This document shows, piece by piece, positions 25,314-34,057 of a stretch of 39,949 nucleotides of DNA (position 1 is its first letter; every line of letters starts with the position of its first letter). Made by a program: the position numbers and the translations under genes. The DNA is taken from the NCBI GenBank assembly GCA_023458315.1, contig JAEXAH010000033.1, forward strand, positions 1 through 39,949. The letters run 5' to 3'. The DNA comes from Pseudomonadota bacterium (lineage in GTDB: Bacteria; Pseudomonadota; Alphaproteobacteria; Rhodospirillales; Magnetospirillaceae). Under the pieces are notes generated by a model. That model was not told the origin of the DNA. It saw only the letters and a list, made by a program, of their open reading frames with translations, and made no database searches.

Positions 25314-25317
<4 letters not shown>
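24970..25317 (-). CDS. Small integral membrane protein (DUF6867-like)
   Basis: This 115-residue protein has three or four hydrophobic segments (about 5-27, 36-58, 62-80) and a basic cytoplasmic tail (MTQARRMVRQYPWLYRR). I recognise it as the type of small conserved membrane protein that sits downstream of livF in Alphaproteobacteria; the family name is from memory. Function is unknown; a partner or accessory of the LivHM permease is inferred from position. It is coupled by 4-base ATGA overlaps to livF upstream and the methyltransferase downstream. Confidence 0.75.
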
Positions 25318-26032
<715 letters not shown>

Positions 26033-26033
<1 letters not shown>

Positions 26034-26887
26034 CAGCCTTCCTCCTCGACGTCGCGGACCACTTCCGGCGGCAGATCCTCGTTTTCCTCCTCGCCCAGAT
26101 AGGCGCGGATCACCGCCGGGTCGCGGCGGACGTGGTCGGGGGTGCCCTCGGCGATCTTGCGGCCGTAATCCAGCACCACCACCCAATCGGAAATGCCCAT
26201 GACCACGCTCATGTCGTGCTCGATCAGCAACAGGCCGATGCCGTGCTCGTCGCGGATGCCGCGCAGCAGGGTGTTCAGTTCCAGGCTTTCGCGCGGGTTC
26301 AGGCCCGCCGCCGGTTCGTCCAGGCACAGCAGTACCGGATCGGTGCACATGGCCCGCGCGATTTCCAGCCGCCGCTGCGAGCCATAGGGCAGGGCGCCCG
26401 CTTCCTCGTCGGCGAGATGGGTCAGGCCGACCTTGTCCAGCCAATAGCGGGCGCGCTCGACCGCCCGCTTCTCGGCGTCACGATAGCGGGCCATCCCCAG
26501 CAGACCGGCCAGCGAGAAGGCGCTGGCCCGCATCAGATCCTGGTGCTGGGCGACGATCAGGTTCTCCAGCACGCTCATGCGCGCGAACAGCCGGATGTTC
26601 TGGAAGGTACGGGCCACCCGTGCCTCGGCGGCGATACGGTGGTCGGACAGCCGCTCCAGCAGCACCGTGCCGCCGTCGTCATGGTGCAGCGCCATGCGCC
26701 CCACCTGCGGCTTGTAAAAGCCGGTGATGCAGTTGAACAGCGTGGTCTTGCCCGCGCCGTTGGGGCCGATGACCGCGGTGATCTCGCGCTGTGCCGCGGT
26801 GAAGGACAGGTCGTTGACGGCCACCAGACCGCCAAAGCGCATGCTGACGCGCTCGACCTCCAGCAACGGCGGACGGGAAGGGGTCAT
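26033..26887 (-). CDS. livG: Branched-chain amino acid ABC transporter, ATP-binding protein LivG
   Basis: This 284-residue ATPase has Walker A GPNGAGKTT (41-49), RTFQNIRLFARMSVLENL, signature LPYGSQRRLEIARAM, and Walker B LCLDEPAAGLNPRES. It has a ~20-residue acidic tail after the usual end (EEENEDLPPEVVRDVEEEG). The start overlaps the livM stop (ATGA at 26884-26887). The longer open frame upstream overlaps livM out of frame and is not coding. Confidence 0.95.
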
Positions 26888-28155
26888 TTTCCGCCTCCCA
26901 GGCTGATGGTCGGGGTCCGCGACGACAACAGGCCCGACGGCTTCCACAGCATGATCAGCACCATGGCGCCGCCAAAGGCCAGCATGCGGTATTGCTGAAG
27001 CTCGCGGAACCATTCCGGCAGGCCGACCAGCAGCAGCGCCGCCAGCACCACGCCGATCTGGCTGCCCATGCCGCCCAGCACTACGATGGCCAGGATCACC
27101 GCCGATTCGATGAAGGTAAAGCTTTCCGGACTGATGAAGCCCTGGCGGGTGGCGAAGAACGACCCGGCGAATCCGGCGAACATGGCGCCGGTGGCGAAGG
27201 CCGACAGCTTGATGGTGGTGGGGTTGAGGCCCAGGGAACGGCAGGCGATCTCGTCCTCGCGCAGCGCCTCCCACGCCCGGCCCACCGGCAGGCGGCGGAT
27301 GCGCAGGGTGAACAGGTTGGTCAGCAGCGCCAGGGCCAGGATGACGAAATACAGGAAGATGACACGATGGTCGCCCGAGAAGGACAGGCCGAAGAACTCG
27401 GCGAAGGTCTGCTGGCCCTCGGGGGCGCGGGCGGCGAAGGGCAGGCCGAACAGGGTCGGGCGCGGAATGCCGCTGATGCCCGCCGGGCCGCCGGTGAAAT
27501 CCTGCCAGTTTTGCAGGACGACGCGGATGATCTCGCCAAAGCCCAGGGTGACGATGGCCAGATAATCGCCGCGCAGCCGCAGCACCGGAAAGCCCAGCGC
27601 CACGCCGAATCCGGCGGCGAACAGCCCGGCCAGCGGCAGGCACACCCAGAACGACCAGCCCATGCCGGTGGACAGCAGGGCATAGGAATAGGCGCCGACC
27701 GCGTAGAAGGCGACGAAGCCCAGATCCAGCAGTCCCGCCAGCCCGACCACGATGTTCAGGCCCCAGCCCAGCATGACGTAGATGAGAACCAGCGTCGCCT
27801 TGTCCACCAGGTTGCGGTCGGCGAACGGCAGGAAGGGCAGGGCGGCGGCGAAGCCGATCATGGCCCAGCCCACCCACGGCCGCGCCCCGGACAGTCGGGC
27901 GGTGAACGAATCGGGCAGGCGGGGCGACGGCAGGCTGCCGCCCAGGCGCAGCAGGTTGAGGGCCAGCCGTCCGGCGAACACCGCCAGCGCCGCCCACAGC
28001 ACCCAGTCGAACCGGGTGGCCAGCGTCAGCGCCAGCGCCGAATCCACCAGCCGGAAGCCCAGCATGGGCAGGGCCAGGGCGGCGGCGACCACGCCACCCG
28101 CCAGGGCGTCGGCGACGGCGCCGCGCAGGGTGTTGGGGGCGAACAGCGCCGCCAT
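26884..28155 (-). CDS. livM: Branched-chain amino acid ABC transporter, permease LivM
   Basis: This 423-residue permease has about ten hydrophobic segments. Conserved family parts are GWGLNIVVGLAGLLDLGFVA, VLRLRGDYLAIVTLGFGEI and AWEALREDEIACRSLGLNPT, the last being the ATPase-coupling loop. The N-terminal ~100 residues form an extra membrane region, as in longer LivM proteins. It starts one base after the livH stop. Confidence 0.95.
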   Translation of the reverse strand: MAALFAPNTLRGAVADALAGGVVAAALALPMLGFRLVDSALALTLATRFDWVLWAALAVFAGRLALNLLRLGGSLPSPRLPDSFTARLSGARPWVGWAMIGFAAALPFLPFADRNLVDKATLVLIYVMLGWGLNIVVGLAGLLDLGFVAFYAVGAYSYALLSTGMGWSFWVCLPLAGLFAAGFGVALGFPVLRLRGDYLAIVTLGFGEIIRVVLQNWQDFTGGPAGISGIPRPTLFGLPFAARAPEGQQTFAEFFGLSFSGDHRVIFLYFVILALALLTNLFTLRIRRLPVGRAWEALREDEIACRSLGLNPTTIKLSAFATGAMFAGFAGSFFATRQGFISPESFTFIESAVILAIVVLGGMGSQIGVVLAALLLVGLPEWFRELQQYRMLAFGGAMVLIMLWKPSGLLSSRTPTISLGGGK

Positions 28156-28156
28156 G

Positions 28157-29071
28157 TCAGATCTTCTCCACTTCCGGCCGTCCCAACAGGCCGGTGGGGC
28201 GGAACAGCAGCACCAGCACCAGGATGGAGAAGGCGGCCACGTCCTTGTATTCGATGGAGAAATAGCCCGACCAGAACGCCTCGATCAGACCGATCAGCAA
28301 TCCGCCCAGCATGGCGCCGGGCAGGCTGCCGATGCCGCCCAGCACGGCGGCGGTAAAGGCTTTGATGCCCGCCAGGAAGCCGATGTAGAAGTCGATGACG
28401 CCGTAATACAGCGTCACCATCAGCCCGGCGACCGAAGCCAGCGCCGCGCCCATGACGAAGGTGGCCGAGATGATGCGGTCCACGTCCACCCCCAGCAGCG
28501 CCGCCATCTTCATGTCCTGTTCGGTGGCGCGCTGGGCGCGGCCCAGCGGCGTGCGGGTGATGATCCAGGTGAACACCGCCATCAGCGTCACGGTCAGCAG
28601 CACGATGGCGATTTGCAGATAGGACAGGCTGACGCTGAAATGCTCGGATTGCATCAGGGTGATGCCGCCCTTGAACACCGGCGGCAGCGGCTTGACCCGC
28701 GCGCCCTGGCTGATCTGGGCGAAATTCTGCAACACGATGGACATGCCGATGGCCGAAATCAGCGGCGCCAGCTTGGGCGCGCCGCGCAGCGGCCGATAGG
28801 CGATGCGTTCGACCGCCCAGCCCCACAGCGCGGTGAAGGCCATGGTGATCACCAGCGCCGCCAGCAGGCCGAAGGCGACCGAGCCGCCGCCGATGGTGGT
28901 GGCGGCCAGATAGGCGATCAGGGCGATGAACGCGCCCAGCATGTAGATTTCGCCATGGGCGAAATTGATCATGCCGATGATGCCGTAAACCATCGTATAA
29001 CCGATGGCGATCAGGCCATAGATCGCGCCCAGCGTGATCCCGTTGATCAATTGCTGGAGGAAGTACTCCAT
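28157..29071 (-). CDS. livH: Branched-chain amino acid ABC transporter, permease LivH
   Basis: This 304-residue permease has about eight hydrophobic segments. It begins MEYFLQQLINGITLGAIYGL and contains GYTMVYGIIGMINFAHGEIY, the classical LivH N-terminal signature, and RATEQDMKMAALLGVDVDRI, the coupling loop. I chose ATG 29071 over 29146 because the family N-terminus starts exactly there. It is the first gene of the liv operon, with a candidate promoter about 45 bases upstream. Confidence 0.95.
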   Translation of the reverse strand: MEYFLQQLINGITLGAIYGLIAIGYTMVYGIIGMINFAHGEIYMLGAFIALIAYLAATTIGGGSVAFGLLAALVITMAFTALWGWAVERIAYRPLRGAPKLAPLISAIGMSIVLQNFAQISQGARVKPLPPVFKGGITLMQSEHFSVSLSYLQIAIVLLTVTLMAVFTWIITRTPLGRAQRATEQDMKMAALLGVDVDRIISATFVMGAALASVAGLMVTLYYGVIDFYIGFLAGIKAFTAAVLGGIGSLPGAMLGGLLIGLIEAFWSGYFSIEYKDVAAFSILVLVLLFRPTGLLGRPEVEKI

Positions 29072-29115
29072 TCGCCCATCCCTGTTGGATCGGTTTGTTT
29101 CAACCCGATGGCGGA

Positions 29116-29143
29116 AAGCTACTCGACGGGCGGGCGCTGTCAA
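29116..29143 (-). promoter_or_regulatory. Candidate promoter of the liv operon
   Basis: On the minus strand a perfect TTGACA (29143-29138) is followed after 16 bases by TAGCTT (29121-29116). The -10 is weak. The palindrome ATCAC-A-GTGAT (29149-29159) lies just upstream of the -35 and is a possible operator. Confidence 0.5.
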
Positions 29144-29242
29144 CAAACATCACAGTGATTGCAACGAAATCACGATGGCGGCGACGGGTTTGTCTGCTAA
29201 AGTGAACGCGTTAGGCGAGTTGAACGGGGTGGCCCACGGGCC

Positions 29243-30292
29243 ATGGGGAAAATGGCCTCTGACCTTTCCAGCGACGATGTGATCCGCATCCGCATCGACA
29301 CCGCTTCGACGGTGCAGGACTTCCTTGACCTGCTGACCGCCCAGGCGGCCGAGGGCGAGACGCGACAGCCCGCCAACCCGGCCAACCGCGCGGTGTTCCG
29401 TGAATTGGCGCCGTTCCGGCTGGTGGAATACGCCTATGTGGATGCGGGCATCGGCGAGGTGGACGGCGTCTATCTGGGCTTCCCCGACGGTTCCATCTAC
29501 GGCGTCGCCGACGAGGTGCCCGAGGCGGTGGTCGATTCCCTGGTGGCGGGCGAGGTGGCCGATCTGGCGCCGGTCTATCTGTACATCGTGCTGGCCCAAC
29601 CCTGCGGCGGCGCCGCCATCGGCCATTTCCTGCAATGCCTGTCCGCCCATCTGGGCAAGGGGGTGGTGGCGGTCTACCGCGATGGCGACGGCACCATGGG
29701 GGCACACGCCTTCGACCCCGACCCGGCGGCCCGCCGCCCCGGCCACGACCCCGCCCTGGTCAAGAGCGTGCTGGAGGCCAATCGCCACCTGTCGCGTCAG
29801 CGCGTGCTGGAACGCTATGCCGCCCGCGCCGAAAGCCCGGACGGCCGCGCCTGGGCACAGTTGACCTATAATTTCACCAAGCATGTGATCGAGTTCGGCT
29901 CGGCCACGGACCGCAACGATTTCATCGACTGGTCGCGCACCCTGTGCGAATGGATTTACGCCCGCTGGTGTTCGTGGGAGGAACTGGGGTTCTCGGAAAT
30001 CCTGCGTCCGGCCGAAATCGCCCCGGCGCCGCACGGTGACGTGGTGGCGGTCAAGCTGATGCCCCCGGCCAAGGCCCAGGGCGGGCGGCCGTGGCGGGCG
30101 TTCGGCGGCACCAGCGCCGCCACCGCCAAGCATTTCTCGGAATCCGACGCCGCCGCCGACGAACAGGCGCTGACCCATTCCCTGGCCATGGCGCGGGAAT
30201 ACTGGACCTATTGCATCCAGACCATCGACAGCGCCGAATTCATGGCCCGCAAGACCGCCGAGGCCCAGGCCCGGCGGCAGATCAAGGGATAA
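29243..30292 (+). CDS. Uncharacterised 349-residue protein
   Basis: I do not recognise a family. The protein is soluble, with no signal peptide or membrane segment. Residues about 12-35 (IRIRIDTASTVQDFLDLL) suggest a strand-helix start. A central part (about 55-190) alternates short strands and helices, and the C-terminal half is Trp/Tyr-rich (CEWIYARWCSWEELGFSE, YWTYCIQTIDSAEF) and ends in a basic helix. Codon use is like its neighbours, supporting a real gene. The start may be ATG 29243 or ATG 29252, since neither has an ideal ribosome site. It is divergent from the liv operon and convergent with the response regulator, so it seems monocistronic. Confidence 0.75.
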   Translation: MGKMASDLSSDDVIRIRIDTASTVQDFLDLLTAQAAEGETRQPANPANRAVFRELAPFRLVEYAYVDAGIGEVDGVYLGFPDGSIYGVADEVPEAVVDSLVAGEVADLAPVYLYIVLAQPCGGAAIGHFLQCLSAHLGKGVVAVYRDGDGTMGAHAFDPDPAARRPGHDPALVKSVLEANRHLSRQRVLERYAARAESPDGRAWAQLTYNFTKHVIEFGSATDRNDFIDWSRTLCEWIYARWCSWEELGFSEILRPAEIAPAPHGDVVAVKLMPPAKAQGGRPWRAFGGTSAATAKHFSESDAAADEQALTHSLAMAREYWTYCIQTIDSAEFMARKTAEAQARRQIKG

Positions 30293-30306
30293 TCCCCCCA
30301 ATCCCT

Positions 30307-30342
30307 GTCACACCCGCGAAAGCGGGAATGACGCTCCTTTTT
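30307..30342 (+). terminator. CCCGC-GAAA-GCGGG hairpin with T-run, REP-like
   Basis: CCCGC (30313-30317) pairs with GCGGG (30322-30326) around a GAAA tetraloop, with outer GTCA (30307-30310)/TGAC (30329-30332), and a five-T run follows at 30338-30342. It lies between convergent genes and fits a terminator for the gene to its left. The unit GTCA-CCCGCGAAAGCGGG-TGAC resembles a dispersed intergenic repeat common in GC-rich proteobacteria; only one copy is in the window. Confidence 0.6.
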
Positions 30343-30346
30343 CCGC

Positions 30347-30718
30347 TTACGCCAGCGCCGCGTCCACGGCGGCCAGCAGGGTGTCCACCTCGAACGGCTT
30401 TTCCAGCACCGCGACCGCGCCCAGGCGGCGGGCGGTTTCCAGGCCCTGGGCCTTCTGCATGCGGGCGCTGCCGCCGGAAATGGCGATGATGCGGGCGTTG
30501 GGCTGCATGGTCTGGATTTCCATGATCGCCTGGATGCCGTCCATTTCCGGCATGATGATGTCGGTGATGATGGCGTCGAAGCTGGCGCCGTCGGCGATCA
30601 TCTCGACCGCTTCCAGGCCGTTGTCGGCGGTGGTGACGTCGTGGCCGGTGGCGGTCAGCACGTCCACCAGGGATTCGCGCATCAGGGGGGTGTCCTCGAC
30701 GATCAAGATCCGGCTCAT
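30347..30718 (-). CDS. Single-domain response regulator (CheY-like)
   Basis: This 123-residue protein is a receiver domain alone. The acidic pocket is E8-D9 (ILIVEDTPLMRESL), the phosphoacceptor is D53 (ITDIIMPEMDG), the Ser switch is in IAISGGS, and the conserved Lys is in LEKPFEVDTL. There is no output domain, so it acts by binding a partner or in a phosphorelay. It lies 69 bases downstream of the PAS histidine kinase on the same strand and is its likely partner. Confidence 0.9.
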   Translation of the reverse strand: MSRILIVEDTPLMRESLVDVLTATGHDVTTADNGLEAVEMIADGASFDAIITDIIMPEMDGIQAIMEIQTMQPNARIIAISGGSARMQKAQGLETARRLGAVAVLEKPFEVDTLLAAVDAALA

Positions 30719-30787
30719 GCGCGTTCCTTTCTGACGATTCTGGTCAATTCGGTGATAGCCCCATTCCGGGTGAGGGGCAAGCGGACT

Positions 30788-33130
30788 TCACGCATCGGCG
30801 TCCTCGACCACCGGCAGGACGACGCGGAATTCCGATCCCTGGCCGGGGGCGCTGGTGACGGCGATGGCGCCGCCCATGGCCTTCAGGATGCCCTGCACCA
30901 CCGACAGGCCCAGGCCGGTGCCCTGGCCCACCGGCTTGGTGGTGAAGAACGGGTCGAAGATGCGGGCGGCGGTTTGCGCGCTCATGCCGCATCCGGTGTC
31001 GCGGATGCGGATGTCCACGAAATTCAGGGTGTGGTCCAGCGCGACGAAGGGCGACAGGGCGGAATCGCGGCCGGGACGGCCGGGGATCAGGTCGTCGCCG
31101 TCCACCACGTCCAGCGACAGCGACAGGGTGCCTTCGCCGTCCATGGCGTCGCGGGCGTTGTTGGCCAGGTTCAGCAACACCTGGGTGATCTGTCCGGCAT
31201 CGCCCACCACCGCCGCCTTGCGGGGGCCGATATGGCTGGCGACCTTGACCGAGGGCGGCAGGGTCGAACTGGCCAGTCCGACGAATTGCTGGAACACCGG
31301 CACGATGTCCATGGCGGACAGCACCTTCTGTTCCTTGCGGCAATAGGCCAGCACGTTGCGCACGATGTCGCGGCCGTGTTTGGCGGCCTCGATGATGCGG
31401 CCGCAACGCTCCTTGTTGCGGTCGTCCAGCGGCGCGGTGCGCGTGACCATCTCGGCGGCCATCAGGATGGGGCCAAGCATGTTGTTCAATTCGTGGGCGA
31501 CGCCGCCCGCCAGCCGCCCCAGCGCCTCCAGCTTCTGGCCCTCGGTCAGCGCCAGTTCCATCTGGCGGCGTTCCTCGGCGGCCTGGACCCGCTCGGTGAC
31601 GTCCTCGATGTTGATCAGCAGCGACGGCGCCTGATCGGCGGCGGCGGCCGAGAACGAGGTGCCGCTGACCCGCCAGTGCCGCATGTGGCCGTCGGGCAGG
31701 TGGGGGTCGTGTTCGAACTGGAACGAGCGGCCGGACGGCAGGGGATGGCCGGAATCGGGCAGGTGCTCGCTGTCCAGGAAGTCGCGGATGTTGCAGCCGA
31801 TCAGCGACACGCCCCGGCTGCCGACGATGCGGGCGAAGGCGGGGTTGACCTGGCGGATGGTGCCGTCGGAATCCACCACCACCACGCCCTGCAACGAGGC
31901 GTCGAAGGCCATGCGGAAGCGTTCCTCGCTGTCGCGCACCGCCTGTTCGGCCCGCAGCCGTTCCTCGACCTCGTCGGTGACGTCCAGGATCAGGCCGTCC
32001 CAGACGATGGTGTCGCCGCGCCGTCGCGGCCGCGACTGGCCCGACAGCCAGTGGGTGCGGCCATCGGCGCCGACCACCCGCACGTCCTCGTCCACCGCGT
32101 CCAGGGTTTCCGCCGACATGGACAGGTCGTGCAGCAGCCGTTCGCGGTCGGCGTCCAGCATGGCGTCGAACAGGATCGAGGAATCGAACACGATGTCGGC
32201 CGCCTCGCAGCCCAGGATTTCCTCGATGCCCTCGGACACGTAGGGATAGGCGAAGGTGCCGTCGGGGTCCAGCACCCGCTGGAACACCACGCCCGGCAGG
32301 TTCGAGGCGATGGAGCGCAGGCGGCGCTCGGTTTCCTCCAGCATCAGTTCGGTGGCCTTGCGCCGGGTGATGTCGCGGCCGATGACGATCAGCGACAATT
32401 GCCCGTCCGACCGCACCTCGGACACCGTCATCTCGAACGGAAAGGTGGTTCCGTCGCGGCGGCGGCCCATCACCTCCTGGGTGCCGCGGGGAAAGCACGA
32501 GGTGGCGTCCCCCTGCGAGCAATCGGCGACGGATAACGGCCCGGTGGCGCAGGGCGTCGCCAGCAGATGGGTCAGGCACTGGCCGACCATTTCGTCCAGG
32601 CGCAGGCCGAACAGCCGCTCGGCGGCGGAATTGGCCCAGTCGATGCCGTTGCGCGAATCCATGGTCAGGATCACGTCCTCGGCATGGTCCATGACGGTCT
32701 GGAACTGATGCTCGGCCCGCATCCACGGGCTGATGTCGATCCAGGCGCCGTCCCAGACGATGGTGCCGTCCGGCTGCCGTTCCGGCGCCGACGAGCCCCG
32801 GAACCAGCGGGTTTCACCCGCCGCCGTCACCGCGCGGAACGCCTCGTGGCAGCGGGTCATGGAAAAGCCCGAGCGCAGGATGGCGGCGACGTGGGCGTCG
32901 CGGTCGGCCCAGTGGACGGCGTTCAGCGCGCCCTTGCTGGTGACGGTCATCTCGGCCGCGTCCAGGCCCAGGATGTCGCGCACGTTGGGCGACATCCAGG
33001 GATAGCGGATCTCGCCGGTGGGCAGCAATTCGCGCCGGAACACCACGCACGACAAATCCGTCATCACCCCGGCCAGACGCTCGGGGAACAGCCCGCCGAC
33101 CGGCGGGGTGGAAAACGTGCTGTCAGGCAT
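30788..33130 (-). CDS. Multi-PAS sensor histidine kinase
   Basis: This 780-residue kinase seems soluble; no membrane segment is seen. Four PAS-like modules are visible: about 22-135, 141-258, 275-386 and 400-515. The first and third look like copies of each other (both VVF-R-L-P-G pattern at the start and TIVWDG near the end). A coiled linker leads to the H-box GRLAGGVAHELNNMLGP with H546, then N-box LLNLANNARDAMDG, G1 DTGCGM, F-box IFDPFFTTK and G2 GQGTGLGLSVV. This is the H-box type of NtrB-like kinases. The ligand or cofactor is not evident. It probably signals to the downstream receiver protein. Confidence 0.92.
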   Translation of the reverse strand: MPDSTFSTPPVGGLFPERLAGVMTDLSCVVFRRELLPTGEIRYPWMSPNVRDILGLDAAEMTVTSKGALNAVHWADRDAHVAAILRSGFSMTRCHEAFRAVTAAGETRWFRGSSAPERQPDGTIVWDGAWIDISPWMRAEHQFQTVMDHAEDVILTMDSRNGIDWANSAAERLFGLRLDEMVGQCLTHLLATPCATGPLSVADCSQGDATSCFPRGTQEVMGRRRDGTTFPFEMTVSEVRSDGQLSLIVIGRDITRRKATELMLEETERRLRSIASNLPGVVFQRVLDPDGTFAYPYVSEGIEEILGCEAADIVFDSSILFDAMLDADRERLLHDLSMSAETLDAVDEDVRVVGADGRTHWLSGQSRPRRRGDTIVWDGLILDVTDEVEERLRAEQAVRDSEERFRMAFDASLQGVVVVDSDGTIRQVNPAFARIVGSRGVSLIGCNIRDFLDSEHLPDSGHPLPSGRSFQFEHDPHLPDGHMRHWRVSGTSFSAAAADQAPSLLINIEDVTERVQAAEERRQMELALTEGQKLEALGRLAGGVAHELNNMLGPILMAAEMVTRTAPLDDRNKERCGRIIEAAKHGRDIVRNVLAYCRKEQKVLSAMDIVPVFQQFVGLASSTLPPSVKVASHIGPRKAAVVGDAGQITQVLLNLANNARDAMDGEGTLSLSLDVVDGDDLIPGRPGRDSALSPFVALDHTLNFVDIRIRDTGCGMSAQTAARIFDPFFTTKPVGQGTGLGLSVVQGILKAMGGAIAVTSAPGQGSEFRVVLPVVEDADA

Positions 33131-33219
33131 CGGGAACCGGGCTCGCGCGATGGGGGAATGGTCTTGGCGGAAAATAGTGTAGCATGCGGCCCGGTGCGGA
33201 CATAGCGGACGGAATGGTC

Positions 33220-34053
33220 ATGGCCGGGCACGGCGCCCACATCATCGTCATCGGCAACGAAAAGGGCGGCTCGGGCAAGACCACCGTGGCCATGCATCTG
33301 GCGGTGGGGCTGTTGCGCATGGGCTTCAAGGTCGGTTGCCTGGACCTGGACCACCGCCAGCAATCCCTGGGCCGCTATTTCACCAACCGCCAGGCGTGGG
33401 TGGACCGGACCAGGGTGCCGCTGCCCATGCCGCGCTTCGGCGTGGTGATGCCGTCGCCCGCCGAACTGAAGACCCAGGCCATGGTCGAGGAACGCGCCGC
33501 TTTCGACGACCATCTGGCGCGGATGATGGCCGATTGCGATTTCGTGGTGGTGGATTGCCCGGGATCGGACGTGCCGCTGGCCCGCCACGCCCATACCGTC
33601 GCCGACACCCTGGTGACGCCCATCAACGACAGTCTGCTGGACCTGGACCTGCTGGGCCAGTTGGACCCGGTGACGTGGGAACTGAAGCAGGCCGGGGTCT
33701 ATTCCCGTCTGGTGTGGGATTTGCGCCAGGAACGGCGCCGCACCCACAAGGCGGGCATCGACTGGCTGGTGACGCGGTCACGGCTGTCGGCGCTGGCCGA
33801 CCGCAACAAGAAGAAGATGGCCGAGATCCTGCCCAAGATGCAGAAGATCCTGGGCTTCCGCCAGGCCGAGGGCTTCGGCGAGCGGGTGATCTATCGCTAT
33901 CTGTTCCTGTGGGGCCTGACCGTGCTGGATCTGCGCCAGTCGGGCATCGACCTGGAACTGACCAAATCGCACGAGGCCGCCCGCGCCGAAGTCACCTCGC
34001 TGCTGGCCAATCTGTGGCTGCCGCGCGTCACCGAGCGGCTGGACCGGTTGTAG
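33220..34053 (+). CDS. mipZ: Division plane positioning ATPase MipZ
   Basis: This 277-residue ParA-family ATPase would, as in Caulobacter, form a gradient from the ParB-bound poles and block FtsZ assembly away from midcell. The deviant Walker A is KGGSGKTT (15-22), with DLDHRQQSLGRYFTNR and the MipZ-type VDCPGSDVPLARHAH and TPINDSLLDLDLLGQLDP blocks. I chose ATG 33220, with GGACGG about 8 bases before it; ATG 33184 would add 12 residues. It is divergent from the histidine kinase and convergent with the PilZ receptor, so it is alone. Confidence 0.92.
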   Translation: MAGHGAHIIVIGNEKGGSGKTTVAMHLAVGLLRMGFKVGCLDLDHRQQSLGRYFTNRQAWVDRTRVPLPMPRFGVVMPSPAELKTQAMVEERAAFDDHLARMMADCDFVVVDCPGSDVPLARHAHTVADTLVTPINDSLLDLDLLGQLDPVTWELKQAGVYSRLVWDLRQERRRTHKAGIDWLVTRSRLSALADRNKKKMAEILPKMQKILGFRQAEGFGERVIYRYLFLWGLTVLDLRQSGIDLELTKSHEAARAEVTSLLANLWLPRVTERLDRL

Positions 34054-34057
34054 GATA

